6,750 bases of DNA from Sulfurovum sp. (GCA_027066595.1 JAMONG010000250.1:1-6750), one strand, 5' to 3'; positions 1 through 5,951 are shown, counted from the first letter of the stretch. A program made the numbers and translations. Notes: generated from the letters alone by a model not told the origin.

Positions 1-1
1 T

Positions 2-133
2 CGTTCTGAAGAGTGGGGACAATATCATTTTTGCATAAAAGACCCAAATGGAATATATTTAGACATAGTTCAAACCGTAGAAGCTACAGAGGAGTATCAA
101 GAAGGTTATGAAAAAAAAATAGAAAACTTATAG
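2..133 (+). CDS. VOC (glyoxalase/bleomycin-resistance fold) protein, C-terminal fragment
   Basis: Only the last 43 codons are in the window; the 5' end lies upstream. The visible residues include WGQYHFCIKDPNGIYLDIVQ, which matches the closing beta strands of the vicinal oxygen chelate (VOC) superfamily: an aromatic/His strand, a DPxG turn, then a (L/V)D(I/V)VQ strand. VOC proteins are small cytoplasmic metal-binding enzymes or resistance proteins; the substrate cannot be told from this fragment. The charged tail after the last strand (VEATEEYQEGYEKK) fits the usual end of such proteins, so the TAG stop at 131-133 could be genuine. The stop lies 11 bases after a run of nine A (111-119), and the next domain (TfoX_C) is open in a neighbouring frame. 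One extra A would fuse the two. The DNA is visibly more AT-rich than thiI. Confidence 0.7.
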   Translation, partial: RSEEWGQYHFCIKDPNGIYLDIVQTVEATEEYQEGYEKKIENL

Positions 134-372
134 ATTTAAAAAATATTGGGAGAAAAATATCAAAACGATTAAATGAAGTAGGTATTTTTTCTGAAAATGA
201 ATTAAGGTCTTTTGGAGCAGTAGAGGCACATATAATGATAAAAGAGATTTATCCAAATGAGACTCTTCCTGTTTGTTACTACCTATACTCATTTGAAGGA
301 GCATTGTGTGATAAGCATTGGAATGATATTGATGAAGATAAAAAACTAGAGCTTAAAAAGAAAATCAGCTAA
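108..372 (+). pseudogene. TfoX C-terminal-domain protein, frame broken at an A9 tract
   Basis: Codons from 112 to the TAA at 370-372 are open and encode a recognisable TfoX C-terminal domain: DLKNIGRKISKRLNEVGI, then ELRSFGAVEAHIMIKEIYP, then YLYSFEGALCDKHWNDID. The family pattern (L-x-N-I-G, a GI-x-x-x-x-ELR-x-x-G helical segment, and a closing EGAL-x-x-x-HWND) is intact. In full TfoX/Sxy proteins this domain follows an N-terminal domain and is linked to competence regulation in some bacteria; standalone copies are common and of unclear role. The frame has no ATG, GTG or TTG before the domain and is closed by TGA at 109-111. The ATG at 108 has a purine-rich AGAAGG upstream but, with nine A, stops after four codons. 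With eight A it would read MKKNRKLIDLKNIG straight into the domain; with ten A the VOC frame would run into it instead. The cause could be a sequencing error, a real mutation or slippage. The coding pattern is otherwise undamaged, which favours error or slippage over an old pseudogene. Confidence 0.65.
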
Positions 373-417
373 CAAAAACTAAGAGAGAAATAAATTCTAC
401 CTTTCACTAAAATAAGC

Positions 418-423
418 TATAAT
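418..423 (+). promoter_or_regulatory. Predicted sigma70 -10 box of thiI
   Basis: A perfect TATAAT preceded by GC (GCTATAATAC) lies 28 bases before the thiI GTG. Transcription would begin near 430, giving a leader of about 20 bases. No good -35 hexamer is seen at 17-18 bases spacing, which is usual for Campylobacterota sigma70 promoters. The same GCTATAAT core precedes the helicase gene and ygiQ. Confidence 0.6.
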
Positions 424-439
424 ACGCATAATATCATTC

Positions 440-443
440 AAGG
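440..443 (+). promoter_or_regulatory. Ribosome binding site of thiI
   Basis: AAGG sits 8 bases before the GTG at 452. It supports that GTG as the start, since no ATG or TTG occurs in frame before the conserved FILKLFPEI segment. Confidence 0.5.
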
Positions 444-451
444 CTCTTCAC

Positions 452-1909
452 GTGGAAAACCAAACTTCTAACACACAAAAATTCATACTCAAACTCTTTC
501 CTGAGATCATGGTAAAAGGCTCTTCTGCTAAGCGTCAGATGGTGGGACAACTCTATAACAACCTTTTAAAGATGCTCGGTCGTTTTTCTGACGAGATTAA
601 GGTACGTAAATTCTCTGACAAGATAGAAGTAGTTACTCCTTTGGAGTATGTAGTAGAAGTAAGACAACTCCTCTTAGATACTCCAGGCATCGAACAAGTC
701 CTTGAAGCCCTACAGTTTGACCAGATGAACACCCTTGATGAGATCAAGGTAAAAGTAGGTGAAGTGATGCACCACAAGATAAAAAGTAAAACCTTTGTCG
801 TACGTGCGAAACGTTCAGGAACACATGAGTTTCGTTCAACCCAGCTAGAACAAACAGTGGGTGGATACATGCTTGCGACCTACCCTAGCAATGGTGTAGA
901 CCTACATAACCCTGAAGTAACCATACGTATAGAGCTACTCAACAACCAACTCAACATCATCACCACCAAACACATAGGACTTGCTGGATTTCCTCTAGGA
1001 ACACAAGGTGACATACTCTCTTTGATGTCTGGGGGTTTTGACTCTACCATCGCCTCTTATCTTACGATGAAACGGGGCATAAAAACACACTTCATCTTCT
1101 TTAACCTTGGAGGTGCGGCACATGAGATAGGGGTAAAACAAGTAGCCCTTTACCTCTGGAACAAGTTTGGCTCTTCGCATAGAGTAAAGTTTATCTCTGT
1201 GCCTTTTGATGATGTACTTACAGAGATATTTGCCTCTACCCATGAGACTTACATGGGTGTCACACTCAAACGCCTCATGCTCTTAGCCGCAGAAAAAGTA
1301 GCCAATGAGATGGAGATAGACGCCCTACTCACAGGTGAGTCAGTCGCACAGGTATCTAGCCAAACCCTACGTAACCTTGCACTCATAGACCAAGTGAGCA
1401 ACAAGCTCATCTTACGTCCACTCGCAACCATGAACAAGCCAGAGATTATCGACATGGCAAATGCCATAGGTACACGTAGGTTTGCAGAGAGTATGCCTGA
1501 GTATTGTGGAGTTATCTCTAAAAACCCCATCACCCATGGCTCATATAAGCGTATGGAACGTGAAGCAAAACGTTTTGACTATACTGTACTAGACAAAGCG
1601 GTAGAAGAGGCTCAACATATCTATGTAGATGAGATACTTGATGATGTCACAAACAATACTGCCATAGAAGTAGTGAGCAAATTAGATGATAGTATGGTCA
1701 TCATAGACATACGTGCAGAAGATGACTGTATAGAAACGAGTTGTGAAAGTATAAAGATACCCTTTCATAGACTCAAATCTGAGTTTAAAAAGTTACCAAA
1801 AGGCAAAGAGTACCTACTCTACTGTGAAAAGGGGATAATGTCTCAGTTGCATGCACAGTATTTACGTGATGCGGAAGATGCGAAGAATGTAAGGGTTTAC
1901 AGACCGTAA
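452..1909 (+). CDS. thiI: tRNA 4-thiouridine synthetase / thiazole sulfurtransferase ThiI with rhodanese domain
   Basis: ThiI adenylates U8 of tRNA and transfers persulfide sulfur (delivered by a cysteine desulfurase such as IscS) to make 4-thiouridine. In enterobacteria its rhodanese domain also passes sulfur to ThiS for thiamine thiazole synthesis. It acts in the cytoplasm. The 485 residues are nearly the length of E. coli ThiI (482) and align by memory along the whole chain: N-terminal ferredoxin-like segment with KLFPEI (residues 14-19), THUMP domain (about 70-175), PP-loop SGGFDS (193-198), FNLGGAAHEIG (217-227), SSQTLRNL (302-309), PEYCGVISK (349-357), and a C-terminal rhodanese domain (about 410-485) ending NVRVYRP. 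Cys352 and Cys458 (YCEKG loop) correspond to the E. coli disulfide/persulfide pair Cys344 and Cys456, so both activities should be intact. The start is GTG with an AAGG site, adding about eight residues to the E. coli N-terminus. It appears monocistronic, with its own promoter and a terminator that includes the stop codon. Confidence 0.95.
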   Translation: MENQTSNTQKFILKLFPEIMVKGSSAKRQMVGQLYNNLLKMLGRFSDEIKVRKFSDKIEVVTPLEYVVEVRQLLLDTPGIEQVLEALQFDQMNTLDEIKVKVGEVMHHKIKSKTFVVRAKRSGTHEFRSTQLEQTVGGYMLATYPSNGVDLHNPEVTIRIELLNNQLNIITTKHIGLAGFPLGTQGDILSLMSGGFDSTIASYLTMKRGIKTHFIFFNLGGAAHEIGVKQVALYLWNKFGSSHRVKFISVPFDDVLTEIFASTHETYMGVTLKRLMLLAAEKVANEMEIDALLTGESVAQVSSQTLRNLALIDQVSNKLILRPLATMNKPEIIDMANAIGTRRFAESMPEYCGVISKNPITHGSYKRMEREAKRFDYTVLDKAVEEAQHIYVDEILDDVTNNTAIEVVSKLDDSMVIIDIRAEDDCIETSCESIKIPFHRLKSEFKKLPKGKEYLLYCEKGIMSQLHAQYLRDAEDAKNVRVYRP

Positions 1910-1920
1910 ACCCTTTATTT
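1891..1920 (+). terminator. Intrinsic terminator of thiI overlapping its stop codon
   Basis: AAGGGTTTAC (1891-1900) and GTAAACCCTT (1906-1915) form a perfect 10-bp stem with a 5-base loop (AGACC), followed by the T-rich tail TATTTATTT. The thiI TAA (1907-1909) lies inside the 3' arm, so the final codons also build the terminator. The hairpin lies between convergent genes and has an A-rich stretch on the far side, but the T tail is poor in the minus direction, so bidirectional use is only possible. Confidence 0.8.
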
Positions 1921-1922
1921 AT

Positions 1923-2162
1923 TTAGCTGTGACTTTTTTTTCCACAGTATTTATTTTCAATTCTTTCATAATTTGCAAGTGTTGCTTGTGCAAAGTCATC
2001 ATGTCTCATATTTGCTTTATATTTTTCTGTTTTTTCTGTATAGATTTTACAAAGTCTTGCTGCTTCTTCTTTTTGTGCTTTCTCTTGTGCCATCTGTTCA
2101 CCGTTAAAAAAACCACTCATTGCAAATGTACTAACCAATGTTAAAAGTATTAATTTTCTCAT
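1923..2162 (-). CDS. Small exported protein of unknown function
   Basis: The 79 residues begin with a short positive n-region (MRK), a hydrophobic core (LILLTLVSTFAM) and SGFFNG, a typical Sec signal peptide or N-terminal anchor. No lipobox cysteine is present. The mature part is about 55 residues, helical and charged (AQEKAQKEEAARLCKIYTEK, then MRHDDFAQATLANYERIENK), with two cysteines at 38 and 73 that could form a disulfide in the periplasm. I do not recognise a named family. Three things make it a real gene and not an antisense shadow: the signal peptide, a good AAGGA site 6 bases before the ATG, and its position in an otherwise empty gap. It converges on thiI, and its stop is 13 bases beyond that gene's end. 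A function cannot be given; a small envelope or stress-related protein is a guess. Confidence 0.75.
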   Translation of the reverse strand: MRKLILLTLVSTFAMSGFFNGEQMAQEKAQKEEAARLCKIYTEKTEKYKANMRHDDFAQATLANYERIENKYCGKKSHS

Positions 2163-2168
2163 AATTAT

Positions 2169-2173
2169 TCCTT
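2169..2173 (-). promoter_or_regulatory. Ribosome binding site of the small exported protein
   Basis: On the minus strand AAGGA precedes the ATG at 2162 by 6 bases, the strongest Shine-Dalgarno match in the window. It fixes the start of this short gene. Confidence 0.7.
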
Positions 2174-2215
2174 AATAAATAATTTCAAGCTATATACTTG
2201 ATAATATGTAATTAT

Positions 2216-2221
2216 ATTATA
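2216..2221 (-). promoter_or_regulatory. Possible -10 box for the small exported protein gene
   Basis: The minus strand reads GTATAATAT here, about 54 bases upstream of the ATG. The surroundings are almost pure A/T, so a chance TATAAT is quite likely, and no -35 is evident. Confidence 0.3.
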
Positions 2222-2364
2222 CTTAACTTAAAACAATATTAACCAATAGTTATGATTAGTATAAATTGAAGTTATGTTATAGGTTTATATTGTGATATAT
2301 AAGGAAAAAGAGAGAAAATTATAAGAAAAAGTAAATAACCCTATCTTTATCCGATTTATTTGGC
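2222..2364. other. AT-rich divergent intergenic region
   Basis: This part of the 2163-2584 gene-free stretch lies between the divergent promoter areas. It is strongly AT-rich, with purine-rich stretches (for example GGAAAAAGAGAG near 2303-2314). I find no open reading frame with a start, no RNA gene and no convincing operator. It probably only supplies upstream promoter sequence for the two flanking genes. Confidence 0.5.
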
Positions 2365-2370
2365 TATAAT
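2365..2370 (+). promoter_or_regulatory. Predicted sigma70 -10 box of the DEAD-box helicase gene
   Basis: TGGCTATAATTCC contains a perfect TATAAT with the same GC prefix as the thiI and ygiQ promoters. A start near 2377 would leave about 208 bases before the chosen helicase ATG, an unusually long leader. No clear -35 is seen. Confidence 0.6.
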
Positions 2371-2376
2371 TCCGAA

Positions 2377-2584
2377 CTTTTCTGCAAGAGAGTACTAAAC
2401 TCCTTTTACGAATACATCTAAGTATTCCTCTATTCCCACGCTATGACGCGTGAAACCTTTAATGGTTACAAGTTTGGTATCAGTTTGCATAAAACAGGGT
2501 TTTAAACCTCTTGGTACCATAACAAACTATAGTATATACAAGACGATAACAACACCGAAAAATTTAACACAAAGATATACACCT
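2377..2584 (+). promoter_or_regulatory. Long structured 5' leader of the helicase gene
   Basis: Between the predicted transcription start and the ATG at 2585 there are several small inverted repeats in series: GAATAC/GTATTC (2410-2415 and 2422-2427, 6-base loop), CACGC/GCGTG (2437-2441 and 2448-2452, 6-base loop), and AACC/GGTT (2454-2457 and 2464-2467). Long leaders are known for cold-inducible DEAD-box helicase mRNAs such as E. coli csdA, where they affect mRNA stability and translation. A similar role here is inference. The region matches no riboswitch class I know. An in-frame open stretch exists from a GTG at 2450, but it does not resemble helicase sequence. Confidence 0.4.
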
Positions 2585-4120
2585 ATGAAATTTTCAGATT
2601 TTAATTTAAAAGAAACAATACAAGCTGCTATTACAGAAGCAGGATTTACAGAACCATCTCCCGTACAACGTGACGCTATCCCTCTTATATTGGAAGGTCA
2701 TGACATCATTGCTCAAGCACAAACAGGTACAGGTAAAACGGCAGCATTTGGACTTCCTGCCATGTCTCTCATGAAAGCAGACGGTTCTGTAGAAGGACTT
2801 GTTATCGTTCCTACGCGTGAACTTGCTATGCAAGTGAGTGATGAGCTTTTCCGTTTTGGTAAACTCTCTGGTCTTAAAACGGCTACTGTTTACGGTGGTA
2901 CACCTTATGGTAAACAGATAGACCGTATCAAACAAGCTTCTATCGTAGTGGCAACACCAGGAAGACTTCAAGACCTTCTTATGTCTGGTAGAATAAAAAT
3001 AAATCCTTCTTTTGTCATCTTAGATGAGGCAGATGAGATGCTTGATATGGGTTTCTTAGATGAAATCAAAAACATCTTTACTTTCCTACCTTCCAAACGT
3101 CAAACACTTATGTTCTCAGCAACTATGCCAAATGGTATAAGAAAACTCGCTGAGCAAATTCTTAACAACCCTAAAACAGTCTCTATTACAAAGTCAGAAA
3201 AAACAAATACAAAAATCACTCAACTCTACTATGTAGTACAAGAAAGAGAAAGAGATGATGCACTTGTAAGACTTATCGACTATAAAAATCCAGATAAATG
3301 TATCATCTTTTGTCGTATGAAAAAAGAAGTAGACAGACTTGTAGCACACATGACCGCACAAGGGTTTAAAGTATCTGGTCTTCATGGTGACATGGAGCAA
3401 AAACAGAGAGAAGTGACTATCAGAGCATTTAAACAAGGTGGCATAGACATCTTCATAGCAACAGATGTAGCTGCACGTGGACTTGATGTAAATGATGTGA
3501 CACACGTGTTTAACTACCATATTCCTTTTGATTCTGAGTCTTATGTTCACCGTATCGGTAGAACAGGTCGTGCGGGTAAATCGGGTGAGGCTATCACTCT
3601 TGTTAGCCCAAATGAGCTTAGAACCATCAAGAAGATAGAAAAAGATGTAGGAACTACCATGGCTTCACAAGTCATACCTACACGTATGGAAGTACAAAAC
3701 AACCGTTCAGATGAATTGATTGCTAAAATAGCAGACACTAAAGTGACTGACAAAGCGATTGAGCTTGTAAAAACACTTCAACATGACCTTGACATCGTGA
3801 CTATCGCTCACTTGTTGGCATCTATGATACAAAGTGAAAACTCAGTCAAAGGTAAAGACAACATCGGTCTTGGTCTTGAAGAGATAGCACTTCTTATGGA
3901 ACGTGCAATGCAACAGCGTGGAAACGGTGGTGGCGGTGGACGTAACCGTAGACGTAGCGGCGGTGGAGGCGGTGGCGGATACCGTGGAAATCGTTCAGGT
4001 GGTGGCGGTGGTAATGGCCGTAATGGTAGAAATGGACGTTCAGGTGGCGGTGGAGACCGTAATGGACGCTCTGGTGGCGGACGTGACAGCCGTAATGGTG
4101 GACAAGGTAGCAGAGCTTAG
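2585..4120 (+). CDS. ATP-dependent DEAD-box RNA helicase with Gly/Arg-rich tail
   Basis: This cytoplasmic helicase unwinds short RNA duplexes using ATP, typically in ribosome assembly, mRNA decay or cold adaptation. From the ATG at 2585 the protein has 511 residues. All motifs are present: Q motif (F3, GF 20-21, Q28), Walker A AQTGTGKT (45-52), PTRELA (76-81), TPGR (124-127), DEAD (147-150), SAT (178-180), IIFCR (240-244), ATDVAARGLDV (292-302) and HRIGRTGRAG (322-331). After the two RecA domains comes a helical extension (about 375-444), then a 67-residue tail (445-511), roughly half glycine with about 15 arginines in RGG/NGR-like repeats. Such tails bind RNA non-specifically. The DbpA-type RNA-binding domain of CsdA/DbpA is not seen, so it is closest to the RhlE/RhlB style; I leave it without a symbol. 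The start at 2585 is chosen because MKFSDFNLKETI is the usual family N-terminus. An in-frame GTG at 2450 would add 45 unrelated residues. The Shine-Dalgarno site is weak (AAAGA near 2570). Confidence 0.95.
   Translation: MKFSDFNLKETIQAAITEAGFTEPSPVQRDAIPLILEGHDIIAQAQTGTGKTAAFGLPAMSLMKADGSVEGLVIVPTRELAMQVSDELFRFGKLSGLKTATVYGGTPYGKQIDRIKQASIVVATPGRLQDLLMSGRIKINPSFVILDEADEMLDMGFLDEIKNIFTFLPSKRQTLMFSATMPNGIRKLAEQILNNPKTVSITKSEKTNTKITQLYYVVQERERDDALVRLIDYKNPDKCIIFCRMKKEVDRLVAHMTAQGFKVSGLHGDMEQKQREVTIRAFKQGGIDIFIATDVAARGLDVNDVTHVFNYHIPFDSESYVHRIGRTGRAGKSGEAITLVSPNELRTIKKIEKDVGTTMASQVIPTRMEVQNNRSDELIAKIADTKVTDKAIELVKTLQHDLDIVTIAHLLASMIQSENSVKGKDNIGLGLEEIALLMERAMQQRGNGGGGGRNRRRSGGGGGGGYRGNRSGGGGGNGRNGRNGRSGGGGDRNGRSGGGRDSRNGGQGSRA
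3917..4117 (+). repeat. Low-complexity region encoding the RGG-like helicase tail
   Basis: Imperfect repeats of GGTGGCGGT and CGTAATGG units encode Gly runs alternating with Arg, Asn and Ser. Local GC is far above the rest of the window because Gly (GGN) and Arg (CGN) codons dominate. Tracts like this can expand or contract by slippage, so tail length may vary between strains. Confidence 0.8.
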
Positions 4121-4126
4121 AACTTC

Positions 4127-4170
4127 ATTTCTCTCATCTCCTGTTTTCTAGGAGATGAGTTCTTAGAAAT
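4127..4170 (+). terminator. Hairpin, probable terminator after the helicase gene
   Basis: CTCATCTCCT (4133-4142) pairs perfectly with AGGAGATGAG (4150-4159) around a 7-base loop. The stem continues with ATTTCT (4127-4132) against AGAAAT (4165-4170) after a 5-base bulge on the 3' side. It begins 6 bases after the helicase stop. No strong T tract follows, so it may be a weak terminator or an mRNA 3'-end stabiliser. The outer 3' arm ends 12 bases before the ygiQ -10 box. Confidence 0.55.
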
Positions 4171-4182
4171 AGAGTTACCTGC

Positions 4183-4188
4183 TATAAT
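4183..4188 (+). promoter_or_regulatory. Predicted sigma70 -10 box of ygiQ, very close to its ATG
   Basis: CTGCTATAATGCC has a perfect TATAAT with the GC prefix shared by the other two forward promoters. The box ends only 5 bases before the ATG at 4194, so transcription would start at or next to the ATG, which predicts a leaderless mRNA. The would-be -35 (TTCTTA, 4160-4165, 17-base spacing) matches poorly. Confidence 0.55.
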
Positions 4189-4193
4189 GCCCT

Positions 4194-5951
4194 ATGCAAA
4201 AGAAAAAAAAGAACCTATCCAATTTTACAGAAAAAGACTTCTTACCGACTACCAGAGCAGAGATGAATGCCTTAGGGTGGACACAGTGTGATGTCATACT
4301 GGTATCTGGTGATGCTTACATAGACTCACCTTTCATAGGTGTGGCGATGGTAGGACGTATGTTAGAGCGTATGGGCTATAAAGTAGGTATGATAGGTCAA
4401 CCTGATGTTAAGTCTGATGTCGACATCAAACGACTTGGTGAACCTAGACTCTACTGGGGAGTAAGTGGTGGTAGCGTAGACTCTATGGTTTCCAACTATA
4501 CCGCGACTAAAAAGTTTAGAAATTCAGATGACTATACCCCTGGAGGGAAAAACAACAAACGTCCAGACAGAGCACTGAGTGTCTACTGTAACCTCATAAG
4601 ACAACACTTTAAAAACACTGTACCCTTGGTACTAGGTGGCATAGAAGCCTCTTTGCGTCGTGTAAGCCACTATGACTACTGGTCAAATAAACTTAAAAAA
4701 CCTATACTTTTTGACTCTAAAGCAGACATACTCATCTATGGTATGGGTGAAATAGCCATCGAGCAACTCACATTTGCACTAGATACAGGAAGAGACTACC
4801 GTGATATTCGTGGCTTATGTTACATCGCCAAAGAGCCAAAACATGATTTTTTGCAACTTCCCTCTCATGCTGAGTGTTTAGAAGATAAAGAGCGATACAT
4901 AGACCTTTTTGATGATTTTTATGACCATAATGACCCCATTTCTGCACGTGGACTCTGCCAGCCAGTTGACACACGTTATCTCATACAAAATCCTCCTTGT
5001 GATTACCTCAATGAAACAGAGATGGATGCCAACTCTAACCTACCCTTTACCCGTGAGTTACACCCATACTACGCTAAAGAGGGTAAGGTAAAATGTTTAG
5101 AGACGATTAAGTTTTCCATCATGACGCATCATGGGTGTTGGGGTGAGTGTAACTTCTGTGCTATAGGCGTGCATCAAGGGCGTACTATCCGTACACGTTC
5201 TGAAAAAAACATACTCCAAGAAGCCAAAGATTTTAACAACTACAACGACTACAAAGGCATTATCTCGGATGTGGGTGGACCTACGGCAAATATGTATGGG
5301 TATGAGTGCAACAAAAAACTAAAGTTAGGTACCTGTGACCATCAACGTTGTGTAGATGCCACCCACCTTTGTAGCTCCATGAAGCCAGACCATAGCCGTA
5401 ACATTAACCTCCTTCGTCAAGTACGTCAAGTTGAGGGTGTCCGTAAAGCTTTTGTCGCTTCAGGTGTACGTTATGACCTCATTACTGAAGACAAGAAGCA
5501 TGGCTACTCTTACCTTAAAGAGATGGTGAAACATCACATTTCAGGACAGATGAAAGTAGCCCCAGAACATACAGAACAACATGTACTCGAACTCATGGGA
5601 AAGCCTGGTAAACAAACGCTCGTAGACTTTAAAAAACTCTACGATAAACTCAACAAAGATATGGGTAAAAAACAGTTTCTCACCTACTACCTCATAGCTG
5701 CTCACCCAGGATGTACCGAAAAAGACATGCATTCACTCAAAGACTTTACCACCAACGAGCTCAAGATGAACCCAGAACAAGCCCAAGTCTTTACACCAAC
5801 ACCTAGCACCTACTCTGCAGTAATGTACTACACAGAGATGGACCCTAAGACACGTAAAAAGATTTTTGTGGAGAAAGACACAAAACGTAAAGAGAAACAA
5901 AAAGCCATCGTACAAGAGAAAAACAGTTTTTCATCAGGATTTGCAAGTTAA
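4194..5951 (+). CDS. ygiQ: YgiQ family radical SAM protein
   Basis: YgiQ proteins are large radical S-adenosylmethionine enzymes found in many bacteria; their substrate is not established to my knowledge. The N-terminal part (FLPTTRAEMNALGW at 16-29, DVILVSGDAYIDSP at 33-46, then a cobalamin-binding-like alpha/beta region) and LVLGGIEASLRRVSHYDYWS (145-164) are signatures of the family. The radical SAM cluster motif is C315-WGE-C319-NF-C322 (CX3CX2C), followed by IGVHQGRTIRTRS. Four further cysteines (372, 381, 386, 393) form the family's second cysteine group, a candidate metal or auxiliary cluster site. MKVAPEHTE (453-461) and QVFTPTPSTYSAVMYYT (531-547) complete the conserved C-terminal part. 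With 585 residues it is shorter than E. coli YgiQ (about 740), mainly lacking the variable C-terminal tail; it ends in a Lys-rich stretch. The ATG at 4194 has no Shine-Dalgarno site; no later start would keep the conserved FLPTTR. It overlaps the next gene by one base. Confidence 0.93.
   Translation: MQKKKKNLSNFTEKDFLPTTRAEMNALGWTQCDVILVSGDAYIDSPFIGVAMVGRMLERMGYKVGMIGQPDVKSDVDIKRLGEPRLYWGVSGGSVDSMVSNYTATKKFRNSDDYTPGGKNNKRPDRALSVYCNLIRQHFKNTVPLVLGGIEASLRRVSHYDYWSNKLKKPILFDSKADILIYGMGEIAIEQLTFALDTGRDYRDIRGLCYIAKEPKHDFLQLPSHAECLEDKERYIDLFDDFYDHNDPISARGLCQPVDTRYLIQNPPCDYLNETEMDANSNLPFTRELHPYYAKEGKVKCLETIKFSIMTHHGCWGECNFCAIGVHQGRTIRTRSEKNILQEAKDFNNYNDYKGIISDVGGPTANMYGYECNKKLKLGTCDHQRCVDATHLCSSMKPDHSRNINLLRQVRQVEGVRKAFVASGVRYDLITEDKKHGYSYLKEMVKHHISGQMKVAPEHTEQHVLELMGKPGKQTLVDFKKLYDKLNKDMGKKQFLTYYLIAAHPGCTEKDMHSLKDFTTNELKMNPEQAQVFTPTPSTYSAVMYYTEMDPKTRKKIFVEKDTKRKEKQKAIVQEKNSFSSGFAS
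5936..5939 (+). promoter_or_regulatory. Weak ribosome binding site of the HAD gene inside ygiQ
   Basis: AGGA lies 11 bases before the ATG at 5951, rather far for good initiation. The TAATG stop/start overlap suggests that most translation comes from ribosomes finishing ygiQ. Confidence 0.4.

Noticed and set aside
553..1533. Three minus-strand frames of 82-105 residues inside thiI
   Set aside because: They show no family features and lie fully within a strongly conserved gene; these are shadows.
1929..2144. 71-residue plus-strand frame rich in Phe and Cys
   Set aside because: It is antisense to the small exported protein, whose signal peptide and AAGGA site are far better evidence.
2201..2220. 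A/T-only inverted repeat (ATAATAT and ATATTAT, 6-base spacer)
   Set aside because: In such AT-rich DNA a 7-bp A/T stem is expected by chance, and it overlaps the possible minus-strand promoter; not enough for an operator or terminator.
2450..2584. In-frame N-terminal extension of the helicase from GTG 2450
   Set aside because: The 45 added residues do not resemble DEAD-box N-termini, the GTG lies in a hairpin stem with no Shine-Dalgarno site, and the ATG at 2585 begins the typical family sequence.
2606..3753. Minus-strand frames opposite the helicase
   Set aside because: They are antisense to conserved helicase motifs, have no start signals and unlikely composition.
3903..4151. 82-residue plus-strand frame of Val/Ala/Asp-rich repeats
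   Set aside because: It is the shifted reading of the Gly/Arg repeat at the helicase 3' end; its low complexity mirrors that repeat.
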